The position numbers were made by a program, and so were the translations under genes. Positions 16,802-27,100 of a DNA stretch of 64,000 nt are shown piece after piece; position 1 is the stretch's first letter; each line of letters begins with the position of its first letter. The notes beneath the pieces are model-generated. The model was not told where the DNA came from. It did not search any database and saw only the letters and a list, made by a program, of their open reading frames with translations. The stretch is from Desulfotalea sp. (GTDB lineage: Bacteria; Desulfobacterota; Desulfobulbia; Desulfobulbales; Desulfocapsaceae). Location: positions 62,001-126,000 of the forward strand of contig NVXR01000035.1 in the NCBI GenBank assembly GCA_002733995.1. Reading direction: 5' to 3'.

Positions 16802-16844
16802 ACCCCAGATGATACTGATTGTTATCGTATCATGCTGGGGTTTT
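16802..16844. terminator. Bidirectional terminator between rimO and the HU/IHF gene
   Basis: ACCCCAGATGATAC (16802-16815) pairs with GTATCATGCTGGGGT (16827-16841) with a one-base bulge. On the plus strand TTTT follows; on the minus strand TATTTTTATG follows. It separates two convergent genes. Confidence 0.85.
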
Positions 16845-16864
16845 GCCGTGAACAACTCGTTGAG

Positions 16865-17146
16865 TTATTTACCTCTATTTACTTTTTCTCTGAGATCTTT
16901 ACCAACTTTGAAGAACGGAAGTTTTTTGGGTTTTACCTGAATCTTTTTTCCGGTCTTTGGATTTCGGCCTTCGTATGATTCGTATTCTTTTATAACGAAA
17001 CTACCAAAGCCTCTTATTTCGATGCTTTCACCGTTAGCAAGTGCGTCTGTCATAGTTTCAATTACTGTATTGGTAATTGCAGCGGCTTCTCGGTGGGGTA
17101 CGTTTATATCTTGTGCCAATGCCTCGATGAGTTCTGATTTGTTCAT
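16865..17146 (-). CDS. HU/IHF-family DNA-bending protein (IHF-beta-like)
   Basis: A 93-residue nucleoid protein that binds DNA as a dimer and bends it. The family signature IRGFGSFVIKEYESYEGRNP contains the flexible DNA-clamping arm, followed by PKTGKKIQVKPKKLPFFKVG. MNKSELIEALA at the start and the Tyr/Glu-rich arm resemble IHF-beta more than HU, but the two cannot be separated safely by eye. AGGAGT precedes the ATG. A second family member is at 54797-55072. Confidence 0.93.
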   Translation of the reverse strand: MNKSELIEALAQDINVPHREAAAITNTVIETMTDALANGESIEIRGFGSFVIKEYESYEGRNPKTGKKIQVKPKKLPFFKVGKDLREKVNRGK

Positions 17147-17370
17147 GCGTTAACTCCTATTTCCGAAAATCAAATTAAGGGCTTATGGGTCTGCATTATG
17201 TAGTAAATTTGCGCGAATAGTTAGTGGAACATCGGTTGTTCTAAGTAGTCCAGTAAGTAAAAGTAGTGCGAAAACAGTACGTTAATGCGTAGTGTTGTTT
17301 TTAGGATGATTGATGCGAACTCCTAACTATTTAGATTTAATCAGCTATTTTTGGATTTGTAAAGTAAATT

Positions 17371-18099
17371 TTACAAAAATATACGATTTATATCCGAGCT
17401 ACTTAGTAACCTGTACTTGCCGATAACGAGTTTGCCCAGTTGTAGTTTCCCATAGGCAGTTCGTTTGAGTTCAATAACGGGATGACCTATGTAGCTAAAC
17501 ATCTTTCTTACCTGACGTTTTCGTCCTTCATGGATAATTATTTGCATGAGGGTGTCGCGCCCTTTACTTGATAGGATTGATATCTTTGCCGGTGAGGTCA
17601 GTTTCTCCTCAAGTATTATTCCTTTCTCTAGTTGGCGGATATCCGTTTTGGAAGGGATGCCACGAACAAGGGCTGCGTATGTTTTATCCGTCGTATGACT
17701 GGGATGCTGAATTTTTTGAGCCAAAGCACCGTCATTGGTAAGAATCAAAGCCCCTTCAGTGTCAAGATCAAGCCTGCCCACAGGAAAAAGGCGGGCTGTC
17801 TTTTCTTTTATGAGCGATGTCACAATAGGACGTCCTTGGGGGTCTTTTAATGTTGTTACGTAGCCTTTGGGTTTATTGAGCAAGTAATAAACAGGTTCTT
17901 CTTTTGAGGCTAATGGCCTGCCTCTAAATGTTACTTTAGAAACCCCCGGTGTGACTGTGACACCCATTTGCGTGATAACGTGGCCATCGACTGTGACGTG
18001 TCCCTGTTGAATATATTGTTCGGCCTTACGTCGTGAGCAAACGCCACATTGAGCAAGGAACTTCTGTAATCGTATCTGGTCGGGCATTTTTATTTCCAT
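17371..18099 (-). CDS. rRNA pseudouridine synthase (RluB/RluE/RluF-like)
   Basis: The N-terminal S4 RNA-binding domain (RLQKFLAQCGVCSRRKAEQ onward, about 9-60) is followed by the RsuA/RluB catalytic domain with VGRLDLDTEGALILTNDG, in which the aspartate of GRLD is the catalytic residue. The C-terminal part (IIIHEGRKRQVRKMF) contacts RNA in this family. These enzymes isomerise single uridines in 23S or 16S rRNA; the target site cannot be assigned. Length is 242 residues. An internal ATG four codons in (MPDQIRLQKF) may be the real start. It begins 9 bp after the ubiD stop codon and is probably the last gene of the ubiD transcript. Confidence 0.92.
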   Translation of the reverse strand: MEIKMPDQIRLQKFLAQCGVCSRRKAEQYIQQGHVTVDGHVITQMGVTVTPGVSKVTFRGRPLASKEEPVYYLLNKPKGYVTTLKDPQGRPIVTSLIKEKTARLFPVGRLDLDTEGALILTNDGALAQKIQHPSHTTDKTYAALVRGIPSKTDIRQLEKGIILEEKLTSPAKISILSSKGRDTLMQIIIHEGRKRQVRKMFSYIGHPVIELKRTAYGKLQLGKLVIGKYRLLSSSDINRIFL

Positions 18100-18107
18100 T
18101 TTTCGAG

Positions 18108-19886
18108 TTAACGGTATCGAGAAGGAATAATCTTTGAGTACATTGCATCCACCTTCTCTTTTGTTTTCTCATCAACTTTTAATACATCAGTGTACCAAGG
18201 CTTCAATCGACAATCGATGGCGATGGGTGGTTCAAGTCCGACATGAAAACGATGCACGGCTGCTGACCTGGCATGGATATCTGCTGCGGGTTCAAACCTG
18301 GTGAAAAAGGTCCAGATGAATTCCTGCATTGATGATGTCGCCTCATCGCTGTTATCAACCAGCAGAATAACTGGCCAGTTGCTAAGATCTTCTTGTTCGG
18401 CAAGTTGCTTTGCAAGATCAGGAGCCTCGGTATAGCTTGCGCCCTGGATGACAAGGGTTCCAGGGAGAAAGACGTTAGGCTTACAGCAGTTTGGGGGCAG
18501 ACTGGCAGAGAACTCCCGGGGCAACTCCCGTCTCTTTTCTTTGCCAAGCCCTAAGAGCATTGCTTTGGAACCTTTATTAACAGATGGGCCGGTATAGTCA
18601 AGGGTGTCTTGGGATACATTGGCGAAGACAAAGAGGTCCTGATTCCACTGTACCCGTTCAAGGATGTGGACCCAAAGTTTACCGAAGTCCGTAATGTCGA
18701 TATCACCATCGGTTAAAATAAGGAATTTTGTGAGGGATAGTTGCCCTTCTCCCAGAACACGAAGTCCGCAGGCAAAGGCTTCACGGGGATATCTGTTGGA
18801 AACCTTGGCTGCCGCAAGACAGTGAAAACCGGCTTCTCCGAATGTTTTGAGTTCTTTAACACCCTTCATGACCAGTGGGAAAAGTGGCGATAATAATTCC
18901 TGAAGGAAATCTCCTATGAAATAATCCTCCTGCTTTGGATGGCCAACTACGGTTGCAGGGTAGATGGCATCTTTGCGATGATAGAGGTGGCTTACCTGGA
19001 AAACAGGGTAGTCGTGCTCTAGGGAATCGTAGCCGTAGTGATCGCCAAAAGGTCCTTCAGGATGGCGAACATGGGGAGGCACATGACCTTTGATTGCAAA
19101 TTCTGCATGAGCCACCAGACGATGGCCGCCTTTGGGGTCGTTTGTCATCTGCAATTTATCACCGATAAGTAGTGAAGTAAGCATCAGTTCAGGTAAATCT
19201 TCAGGGAGAGGTGCGATGGCAGCGAGCATCAGTGCCGGTGGTCCACCTATGAAAAGAGTGAGGGGTAGAGGTTGGTTGAGCTTTTCCGCCTCGTGGTAAT
19301 GGTAGCCACCACCTTTGTGGATCTGCCAATGTATGCCTGTGGTGGTGTCACTGTGTTGCTGGATTCTATACATCCCTAAGTTGTGGCCTCGGCCGTGGGG
19401 ATGTTCGGTGTACACGAGTGGTAAGGTGACAAAAGGGCCTCCGTCGCTATGCCAAGAAGTGAGCATGGGGAGGGAGCTGAGTTTTGCTGGTGATTGGCAG
19501 TTCTCAAGTATTGGACCATTTTTGTTGTCTTTAAGCCCGATTTTTAGCCCATCGAGAAAAAGCTGCTTGTTTTCCCAGAGTTTACCAAAAGACATGGGCA
19601 TTATTGACTCCGCCAGGCGTACAACATTTTTGACGAACTGTTGGGGCTTGTTGCCAAAGGCTAGCTCCAGTCTTTTGTTGGTCCCGAAGAGATTCGTGGT
19701 TACTGGAAAGTCAGAGCCCTTAACATTGGTAAAGAGTAGGGCTGGGCCCCCGCCTTGGATTACCCGGCGATGGATCTCTGCGATCTCAAGGTGGGGATCG
19801 ACTTCCTCGTCTATTATGAGAAGTTGATCTTCTTTTTTTAGCAGTTCAATATAGGTGCGCAAATCATATAAATTGGGGGTGGCCAT
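18108..19886 (-). CDS. ubiD: UbiD-family (prenylated-FMN) decarboxylase
   Basis: A 592-residue member of the UbiD family, which reversibly decarboxylates aromatic or unsaturated acids with prenylated FMN made by a UbiX partner. Family traits include the N-terminal LRTYIELLKKEDQLLIIDEEVDPHLE read in pieces, HRRVIQGGGPALLF, NLGMYRIQQHSDTTTGIHWQ near the active site and GDHYGYDS with the conserved Asp/Glu region. It is longer than E. coli UbiD (about 497), as in the family branch linked to menaquinone formation in anaerobes; that role is inference. AAGGAG lies before the ATG. It follows a small unknown gene by 3 bp. ubiX is not in the window. Confidence 0.93.
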   Translation of the reverse strand: MATPNLYDLRTYIELLKKEDQLLIIDEEVDPHLEIAEIHRRVIQGGGPALLFTNVKGSDFPVTTNLFGTNKRLELAFGNKPQQFVKNVVRLAESIMPMSFGKLWENKQLFLDGLKIGLKDNKNGPILENCQSPAKLSSLPMLTSWHSDGGPFVTLPLVYTEHPHGRGHNLGMYRIQQHSDTTTGIHWQIHKGGGYHYHEAEKLNQPLPLTLFIGGPPALMLAAIAPLPEDLPELMLTSLLIGDKLQMTNDPKGGHRLVAHAEFAIKGHVPPHVRHPEGPFGDHYGYDSLEHDYPVFQVSHLYHRKDAIYPATVVGHPKQEDYFIGDFLQELLSPLFPLVMKGVKELKTFGEAGFHCLAAAKVSNRYPREAFACGLRVLGEGQLSLTKFLILTDGDIDITDFGKLWVHILERVQWNQDLFVFANVSQDTLDYTGPSVNKGSKAMLLGLGKEKRRELPREFSASLPPNCCKPNVFLPGTLVIQGASYTEAPDLAKQLAEQEDLSNWPVILLVDNSDEATSSMQEFIWTFFTRFEPAADIHARSAAVHRFHVGLEPPIAIDCRLKPWYTDVLKVDEKTKEKVDAMYSKIIPSRYR

Positions 19887-19889
19887 TGT

Positions 19890-20135
19890 CTACTCCTTGT
19901 GATCGTGGTGGTGTGTGTCGCCTAGAAACAGTCGATGATACTCGTTTTCGTTTAAGTGGTTACGAAGGAGCTTCATCACATGGTCGACGAGCTCCGTGGT
20001 TTCTTCACTTGAGAGGCGTGAGGCAAACTCTTCGGCAAATTGAGGGCGACCGCAAAGTTGTAGAAAGGTGGCCAAAGATTGTTGGTCAAGTTCGGTGGTT
20101 AGACCAAAACATATTTTTGAGGCGTCAAGTTTCAT
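19890..20135 (-). CDS. Small unknown protein with His-rich tail, upstream of ubiD
   Basis: An 81-residue ORF beginning MKLDASKICFGL and ending THHHDHKE. I do not recognise a family. The chain is charged and helical (HVMKLLRNHLNENEYHRLF) without membrane segments. The histidine-rich end could bind a metal. Its stop codon is 3 bp from the ubiD start, so the two are very likely co-transcribed and may work together. No strong ribosome site is seen before the ATG at 20135. It does not resemble the small zinc-ribbon subunits (VdcD/BsdD type) of some UbiD-like decarboxylases. Confidence 0.65.
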   Translation of the reverse strand: MKLDASKICFGLTTELDQQSLATFLQLCGRPQFAEEFASRLSSEETTELVDHVMKLLRNHLNENEYHRLFLGDTHHHDHKE

Positions 20136-20157
20136 AAGAAGATTAATAAATGATATA

Positions 20158-20475
20158 CTAGGAATTATATTGATCTGGAATAAATTTCCAATGGGCAGTT
20201 CGCAAGCGTGGTCCGTTATACTTGCAAGGGGAAATAGCTTGCATGGTACCAGGTTGAAGCTGCTTGTTTTTTCTAAAAAGGCTGCAAGGGCCCCCTGCTA
20301 ATAGGGGCATCACCTGGGCCGGAGAATTACCTTCTGCGTGGGGGTGCCAAAGTAGCGGCACAGTTTTACCAAGATCCTCGCGGGGCTCTTTTTTTACCTT
20401 CGGATCGTACCCTGCATCGAGCGTGAGTCCTACGGTTGTGTGGGATGTTGTAATATGACGAGTCCCTTTGTTCAT
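20158..20475 (-). CDS. Doubtful 105-residue ORF
   Basis: A minus-strand frame starting MNKGTRHITTSHTTVGL with GAGAG just before the ATG. Composition is not clearly protein-like in its second half (many Pro, Gly and Cys), no domain is recognised, and it lies in a stretch that may be non-coding. Its orientation matches the ubiD transcript. Listed only because nothing else explains this stretch. Confidence 0.25.
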   Translation of the reverse strand: MNKGTRHITTSHTTVGLTLDAGYDPKVKKEPREDLGKTVPLLWHPHAEGNSPAQVMPLLAGGPCSLFRKNKQLQPGTMQAISPCKYNGPRLRTAHWKFIPDQYNS

Positions 20476-20917
20476 CTCTCTACTCTAGTTTGATATTGGT
20501 ATTGCGCAGTTTAAGATTGGTGTCAGGATTCTGCGGGAGGTTTCTTCTTGTAGGAAAAACAATATAGGTGCTTTTTATTTTTCCGTCAATCAATTGAGTT
20601 TTTTATCGATAAGTAGTTCAGTGATGCAAGTGTTTTGTCTGTTCGCTGGAGGGATACAGGCACATATTTTTCATAAATATTTGCTATGTAGTGAGCGGCA
20701 CACCAACTCTGGCTATTTTTGACTTCGTAGGTGGTGGTTGTATGCTTGTAAAGATCCCCTGTGAACGCATTTGCAGGGTCGATTGTGAACTACAGGCGGT
20801 GATTGTAAGCGTTGGTGGTGATTGGCCTGAATAGTCACAGGTATTCTGCATCTGACTATGAGGAAATAGTTTTTTAATATCGACATGTTAGTACTTGTGG
20901 TGTTGCCTCGACCAGAC
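20476..20917. other. Intergenic region upstream of glgA, nothing recognised
   Basis: About 440 bp between the doubtful ORF and the glgA promoter. It is rich in G and T on the plus strand, with repeated short blocks such as GGTGGTGGTTG and GTTGGTGGTGATTGG near 20730-20825. I found no ORF, tRNA or known riboswitch. Confidence 0.5.
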
Positions 20918-20945
20918 TTGACAAGCTGGAGTTTGCATATACTAT
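20918..20945 (+). promoter_or_regulatory. Candidate sigma-70 promoter for glgA
   Basis: A perfect TTGACA (20918-20923) is followed after 16 bp by TACTAT (20940-20945) in an AT-rich stretch. Transcription from about 20952 favours the downstream ATG at 21039 as the glgA start over the first in-frame ATG at 20958. Confidence 0.55.
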
Positions 20946-21038
20946 ATATTACTTTAAATGAATGCAGCCAGTGGGCCGTTCGGTTGGCAAGAGATGGAGT
21001 TGTGGGTCTCTCAATTGACTCAATTGGTAGGATTGAAA

Positions 21039-22667
21039 ATGGTAGCAAAAAAAATCCCTGTGAAAAATATTTGGATGCTAAGCCGGGAATACGGAAGGCT
21101 TGCCGGGGCTGGTGGGGTGAAGGATGTTGTCTATCAGCTATCGAAAGCCCTTGCCAGATGGAGTGGTCGTTCCGTTCATGTTGTCCTGCCGTTGTATGGT
21201 TTTATGTCCGCTGCTGCAAGTGGCTTTAAAGTTGTAGAGGATCCTCTGTTACCCGGCCAGACGTTGCAGCTTGATATTGATATGCATCTTCCCGGAGAGC
21301 CGGTATTGGAGTCTGTTAGTTATTATTACGCTTGTTTGGAAAGGGTGCATGTTTATCTAGTCGATTCAAAGCGTTTTGCTGATAAAAAAGCTGTTTATAC
21401 CTACACCCGCGCCGACGAGGTTGAGACGTCATGGCAGAAGGCCTCTGCCGGTCATTATGATTATTTTGCAATGAATGTGTTATTGCAAAAGAGTGCCTTG
21501 GAGCTCATGCTTGCGCTCAACCAAAGGCCAGATATGATTCATTGTCACGACGGCCATACAGCGCTTACCCCAGCGTTTATTCGCGAAGTTCCGGGGTATC
21601 GCGCCTATTTTCGTGGGACGGGGTGTCTGGTTACCATCCACAATGCGGGACACGGCTATCATCAGGAGATTGCTGACATCCCTTATGCTCATTCCCTCAC
21701 GGGGCTGTCAGAGGCAACCCTTGCAAGTAATCAACTGGAGGATAAATTTGATCCACTGCTTGTGGCCGGCTCTTTTGGGCTCATCAACACGGTGAGTGAA
21801 AATTATGCCGATGAGCTGCAAAAGTCTCAAAGTGACCAGATGACAGGCTGGTTAGGGCATGAGCTCGCCCAGCGCGGGATCGTACTTGAAGGGGTCACCA
21901 ATGGTATTGAGCCTGGGGAGTTTTCTGCCATGGCTGATAGTTTGCCAGCGGATCATCGCTTTAACCCTGGAGCTGCAGGCGATGACCTAGGTGGCAAGAG
22001 ACTTTGTAAGCAAAACTTTATGGAAGAATTAGCTGGTCAGTGTTCTTTTGCTGATGTTGAACAGTATGGTTATCTTTCCTCCAGCGATGATGGTCCTTTG
22101 TACACTTTCATAGGTAGACTGAGCGGCCAAAAAGGGCTTGATTTACTCCTCGAAGTTTTACCGGTTTTTCTTGTACAACACAGTGATGTTAAAGTGGTTG
22201 TGCTTGGGAGCGGTGAGGTCGAACTTGAATCGGGACTTATGCAGCTAGCAAGAGAACAACGTTTCTCTGGTAGAGTTTGTTATCTCAAGGGCTTTAATCC
22301 GCAACTTGCCGTTAAGGTGTATTGTGCAGGGGATTATTTTGTTATTCCATCGAAATTTGAGCCCTGTGGCTTGACGGATTTCATAGCCCAATTATATGGC
22401 AATATTCCCATAGTACATCATGTCGGTGGCCTGGTTAAGGTGCTGGATGGGGTGACTGGTCTTACCTATAAGGGGGATGCACAGGCCGATCTGTTTGATG
22501 CCCTTATTCGGTCTCTGGAGCTGGAAGAGGCGCCGGTGCGTAAAAGAGAGATACAGCGTCAGGCGGTAGAAAAAATAGCAGAGAAATACACCTGGTCGAA
22601 GGTGATGTATAGCTATTTGGACCTCTACCAAAGAAGTCGACTGAGGCAGGTGGATAGTCTACACTGA
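21039..22667 (+). CDS. glgA: Glycogen/starch synthase (GT5 family)
   Basis: A retaining GT-B glycosyltransferase that extends alpha-1,4-glucan from ADP- or UDP-glucose. The N-terminal half has the GT5 order: the sugar-nucleotide loop (GRLAGAGGVKDVVYQL), HCHDGHTA and VTIHNAGHGYHQE. The C-terminal half has FIGRLSGQKGLDLL and the donor-binding IPSKFEPCGLTDFIAQLYG with the E-x7-E type carboxylates. The usual KTGG/KVGG loop is replaced by AGAGG, as in divergent or archaeal-like GT5 proteins, so donor preference is open. I chose the ATG at 21039 (542 residues), which has GGTAGGA upstream and lies after the likely promoter; the frame is open from 20958. It is followed by gap and a dikinase-like gene. 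Confidence 0.9.
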   Translation: MVAKKIPVKNIWMLSREYGRLAGAGGVKDVVYQLSKALARWSGRSVHVVLPLYGFMSAAASGFKVVEDPLLPGQTLQLDIDMHLPGEPVLESVSYYYACLERVHVYLVDSKRFADKKAVYTYTRADEVETSWQKASAGHYDYFAMNVLLQKSALELMLALNQRPDMIHCHDGHTALTPAFIREVPGYRAYFRGTGCLVTIHNAGHGYHQEIADIPYAHSLTGLSEATLASNQLEDKFDPLLVAGSFGLINTVSENYADELQKSQSDQMTGWLGHELAQRGIVLEGVTNGIEPGEFSAMADSLPADHRFNPGAAGDDLGGKRLCKQNFMEELAGQCSFADVEQYGYLSSSDDGPLYTFIGRLSGQKGLDLLLEVLPVFLVQHSDVKVVVLGSGEVELESGLMQLAREQRFSGRVCYLKGFNPQLAVKVYCAGDYFVIPSKFEPCGLTDFIAQLYGNIPIVHHVGGLVKVLDGVTGLTYKGDAQADLFDALIRSLELEEAPVRKREIQRQAVEKIAEKYTWSKVMYSYLDLYQRSRLRQVDSLH

Positions 22668-22850
22668 AGCAGATGCTGGCAGGCTGTGGCTGCGTTACCT
22701 CTACCCTTAGAAGGCAGGTAGAGGGGGCGTGTTTGGTGTTTTATTTGTTTGGGTGGTACTACTTGATATACAACCGGTCAACAGAATTGAGTATGACCGA
22801 AAATAATAGGGCTATTTGCAAGGTAATAGCCAGAACTCTAGGAGGGAAAT

Positions 22851-23855
22851 ATGTCAGTTAAAATAGGTATTAATGGCTTTGGGCGAATTGGTAGAAACAT
22901 TTTCAGAGCACTTTCAAAGGATGTTGCATTTGCTGATATCGAGATTGTAGGAATTAATGATTTGACTGATAATGCAACTCTTGCACATCTCTTGAAGTAT
23001 GACTCGGTAATGGGTGTATTTGATAAAGATGTCGAAAGTAACGCCGAAGGTATTGTTGTCGATGGCAAGCAGATTGTTGTATCCTCCCACCGAAATCCGG
23101 CTGATATTGGCTGGGGGGCGCTGGGAGCTGAATACATTGCGGAGTGTACCGGGATATTTCGTGATGCGGAATCTGCCCAGGCTCATCTTGATGCTGGAGC
23201 CTCCAAAGTAATTATCTCAGCCCCGGCCAAAGGGAGTGTTAAGACCATTGTTATGGGGGTGAATGAAGATGATTATGACGCAACTGTTCATCACGTGGTG
23301 TCAAATGCCTCCTGTACCACGAATTGTCTGGCTCCTTTTGCCAAAGTAATCCTTGATAATTTCGGTATTAAAAGAGGTTTGATGACCACAATACACGCAT
23401 ATACTGGTGATCAAAGACTTCTTGACTTCCCCCACTCTGATCCGCGTCGTGCAAGAGCCGCCGCTCTTTCCATGATCCCCACAAAGACCGGAGCTGCTGC
23501 TGCTGTTTCTCTTGTTATTCCAGAGCTTAAAGGGAAGTTTGACGGGCTTGCTGTACGTGTTCCTACGCCAACTGTTTCACTTGTTGATGCGGTTATGGAA
23601 GTGGAGAGGGAGACCACAGTAGACGAGGTTAATCAGGCACTAAAGGCCGCTGCAAACAGATATCTTGGTTATTCTGAGTTGCCTCTGGTGTCCATTGATT
23701 ATCAGGGTGATGGGCGTTCCTCGATTATTGATGCCCTGTCAACAAAGGTTATCGGTTCTACGGTTAAAGTAATGAGCTGGTACGACAATGAATGGGGGTA
23801 TTCTAATAGGATGCTTGATCTAATCTTACACATGGAGGCCAACAAGGCTCTGTAG
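22851..23855 (+). CDS. gap: Glyceraldehyde-3-phosphate dehydrogenase
   Basis: A type I phosphorylating GAPDH of 334 residues, catalysing the NAD-linked step between glyceraldehyde-3-phosphate and 1,3-bisphosphoglycerate in glycolysis and gluconeogenesis. The NAD-binding start is INGFGRIGRN, the catalytic cysteine is C155 in SNASCTTNCLAP, and the C-terminal WYDNEWGYSNRM is standard. A very strong AGGAGGG lies before the ATG, in line with high expression. A terminator follows 26 bp after the stop codon. Confidence 0.98.
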   Translation: MSVKIGINGFGRIGRNIFRALSKDVAFADIEIVGINDLTDNATLAHLLKYDSVMGVFDKDVESNAEGIVVDGKQIVVSSHRNPADIGWGALGAEYIAECTGIFRDAESAQAHLDAGASKVIISAPAKGSVKTIVMGVNEDDYDATVHHVVSNASCTTNCLAPFAKVILDNFGIKRGLMTTIHAYTGDQRLLDFPHSDPRRARAAALSMIPTKTGAAAAVSLVIPELKGKFDGLAVRVPTPTVSLVDAVMEVERETTVDEVNQALKAAANRYLGYSELPLVSIDYQGDGRSSIIDALSTKVIGSTVKVMSWYDNEWGYSNRMLDLILHMEANKAL

Positions 23856-23881
23856 GATGATGTGGGACCCGTAGTCTGTTT

Positions 23882-23917
23882 AAGCGCCTTTGGAGAAGTC
23901 TTTGAAGGCGCTTTTTT
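23882..23917 (+). terminator. Rho-independent terminator after gap
   Basis: AAGCGCCTT (23882-23890) pairs with AAGGCGCTT (23905-23913), with a 14-nt loop and a run of six T residues ending at 23917. Confidence 0.9.
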
Positions 23918-24114
23918 GTGCTTACTTACAAAAAGCCTTTTTATTATATTTTAGGGCCCATTTCTCCCGAACATCTGATATCGTTATCTGATAAGCGATT
24001 GAGATTGAGAAATTCATTGTTAAAAATATTCAAAGTAAAAACTAACACTGTTCAGCAAACTCGCAGACGAGTTGTGGCATACGGTACGCAACTCCTATAA
24101 GGATAAGAAAGAGT

Positions 24115-27100
24115 ATGGATATAAATGAAAAAGCTGCAATAGAATCGGATGCACTAAAAGCTAACCTTCTTGAGACAGCAGGTAAGGTTGTCATCGATCC
24201 GGAGTTACTGCTGCTCCTTGAGGTTGTAGAGCCCTACAAAGGTCTGCATTCTACTCTGGAAAAGTTGCTTTATGAGGTGTGTCATCCGTTTCGTAACTGG
24301 AAGTTGGTTCTACCTCAGTTGCGTAGTTTTGCCCTGAAAAATATCAATTATTATCGTGCTGATCCTAGGGGGGCTGAGACCTTTCGCTTGTTTGCGCGCC
24401 TGTTTATTGAGGCCCTTCATGATACGGCTAGGGACCCGCAGTTGTTGGCGCAGTCGGTTGGTGCTGTAATGACTTGGCTTGATAAAGTGTTACAGAAATT
24501 TTCAAAAGAAGATTTGCAGCGATTCGGCCCTGAAATAAATAGATTGCTCACAACTCTCAATGGGTTGCGCAAGACGGATCGGCCTATCCTTATGCAGTTT
24601 GTCCATGGTCAGCATCCCCTAGGGAAATTGGGAAAAAGGTTGCTTGTTCTCGGTGGCGAAAAGGATGATTTTGACTTTTATGCCTTTGCTGAATTTATGC
24701 AGACCACACAGGAGCTTTGTTACGACTACTGGTTAAATGAAGATGATCCTCTTGCCTGGTTCCTTGATCGCTGTTCTCTGCCTGTCGCAGATTCCAAATC
24801 CTCCCGGCTCTTCGCTGCTATCTCCCATAAAATGTATCATCAGCATGTCGCTGTATTGCGAAGCATTGATCTGCGGGATGATCCTCGGGGAGGCCTTGTA
24901 GAGATGCTTGCTCTTCCTAATCACATTGAGATAGTCAAACATTATCGAGGTATGGCCAATAAGCTGGTTGCCGCCGAAGAGATTTTTAATACCCTCGAAA
25001 AAGATTACGATGTGCCTGTTCATTTTTTTAAAGAAAACCGAAAGCTGCTGTTTCTTTTTAAAATTATGGATACCAAGGGGCTGTATCTGATCCACGAAGA
25101 AACGCTTCGTGAAGTGAATCGGAGCTTGGTGCAGCTGATTCGTCAGCAGAGTTTTGAGGAGATTGAAGAATTCCTACTCACAACATTTAAACTGTTAAAA
25201 GCCAATGTGAAGAAGTATCCGCACACCTCTCTGCAATGTATTCAAGTGCTGGGAGCGGAGGTTTTTGATCGTGGTAATAGTCGAATGGTTGAGGCTTTTC
25301 TCTGGGGGGTTGTTCGTTTTGGGTTTCAGCATGCAAGTGTTGTTGGCGTGGATGAAAACTGGCAGCCGCTTGCAAATCCAGCCCATTTAGCCAATATAAG
25401 AGTTTGGTTGCACCTTATTATGCGCGAGCCCAAGTGGTGCTCGACACTCTTTTCAGCACTGATTATTCACCTTAAACTTTCAGGGACATGCGTAAAGGAT
25501 ACAGATCTTTTCCAACGAGATATTACGCAGCTACTCAATCATCCCATTGAGCCAATCTATAATCTATCCAAACAGTTCACCAAATTGATGCCGGTATTTT
25601 TTAATGAAATCGGCTCAGAAGGAGAATTGCGCGACGTTTCAACTGAGTTGGATGAGATTCACAAACGAAAAGATTTGCTCATTCATTTTTTAAGAAAACA
25701 GGGGCACGTTGAGAGCTCAAACCTCATCGTTGATTTTATCCAGGCTATAATTCTGTTTTGGAAAAGTGGTGACAAGACTGTGCTCGTTTCCTACATCCCC
25801 GAAGAGGTCTATCGCCAGATAATAGACTTTGGTTTGTATGTTGACGAACAGTTTGTGCTGAGTGGGAGATTATGGGCAGAGATGGAGGTTATGGCCGTAG
25901 AAGACCTGTTGGCTATTGACGACGGGGAAATTGCCAGTTTTCTGGGGCGTCAGGATGACCTGAGTAGTGGTGAGGTTCGGCGTTTTCAATTGCTGATGCA
26001 GATGTATAAGCTGCTGCATAAGAAATACAATCTTGGGTCTCAACAGTTAAAGGCAGATATTCGTTACGCGGTCAACGATGGTTTTCCGGAAATGGAATCT
26101 CTCCTTTCAACCCTTGAAGAGTCTGATACGGAACACTGCCTTGAAGCGCTGTTGACCTCACTTGAAGGATTAAAAGAGATTATTCTGTCGGAAGAAACGT
26201 TTGATGCCCAAGAGGATATCTATTATAAAAGACACATTGCTGTTGATATCCCTTCGGTTTACGGTCGCTATAAAGAACGAAAATTTGATGCCTTGAGTCT
26301 GACGTTCCGCCTGGAGAATCTTGCCAGTCTCTATCTTGAAAAATTACCTGAAACGGTGAATCTGACCATTATTACCCAGGCAACATTCTATAGCATTGTT
26401 CGCTGTATCAAGTTGTATATGAGGGCACTATCCATTGACGGTATTACCTCAAGGCGTCTCACTGTTTATCTTACGATGCTTGAAAATTCTATTAAAATTC
26501 GTAGGTTTTCCTATACCCAGTATCTTGACATCCTGCGTGGAATGTCCGACGGGGTAAAAGATATTATTTACGCTTTTTATACCAATATACATCACAATAA
26601 CCTTTCCATAATTATCCCTCAGATTGGTGAGGAGAATATCCTCGACAAGTTCAGCAGTCTTTACGATGATGCCGAAATGGGCACCACAATTCAGAGGCTT
26701 TCGGAGTCGTTCCTGCGGGAGTTGATCGCCTCTACTTTCGGCCTGCAACATTTGGATAATTTCATTTTACGAATTTTGCAGACCCTTGAGAGTCAAAAAG
26801 ATCTGTTGGATCATACAAAGCTCGATCTGCTTATGACCTATAATCCAGAAAGGGCGCTTTCTCTGTTGCATAAGCCAAATCCATACACCAATAATCTGAT
26901 TTACCTCGGCAATAAAGGTTTCAACCTTGCCACGCTTACCCGGCATGGAAAAAGGGTGCCCCCTGCTTTTATCATCACCACGGAAGTGTTTCGCTGTAGA
27001 GATATTGTTTTTGATTACAAACACACCCGGGATGAATTTATGCATCGCATCAGACGGGCTTTGTCTGAAATTGAAGCCCTGTCAGGGAAAACATTTGGTT

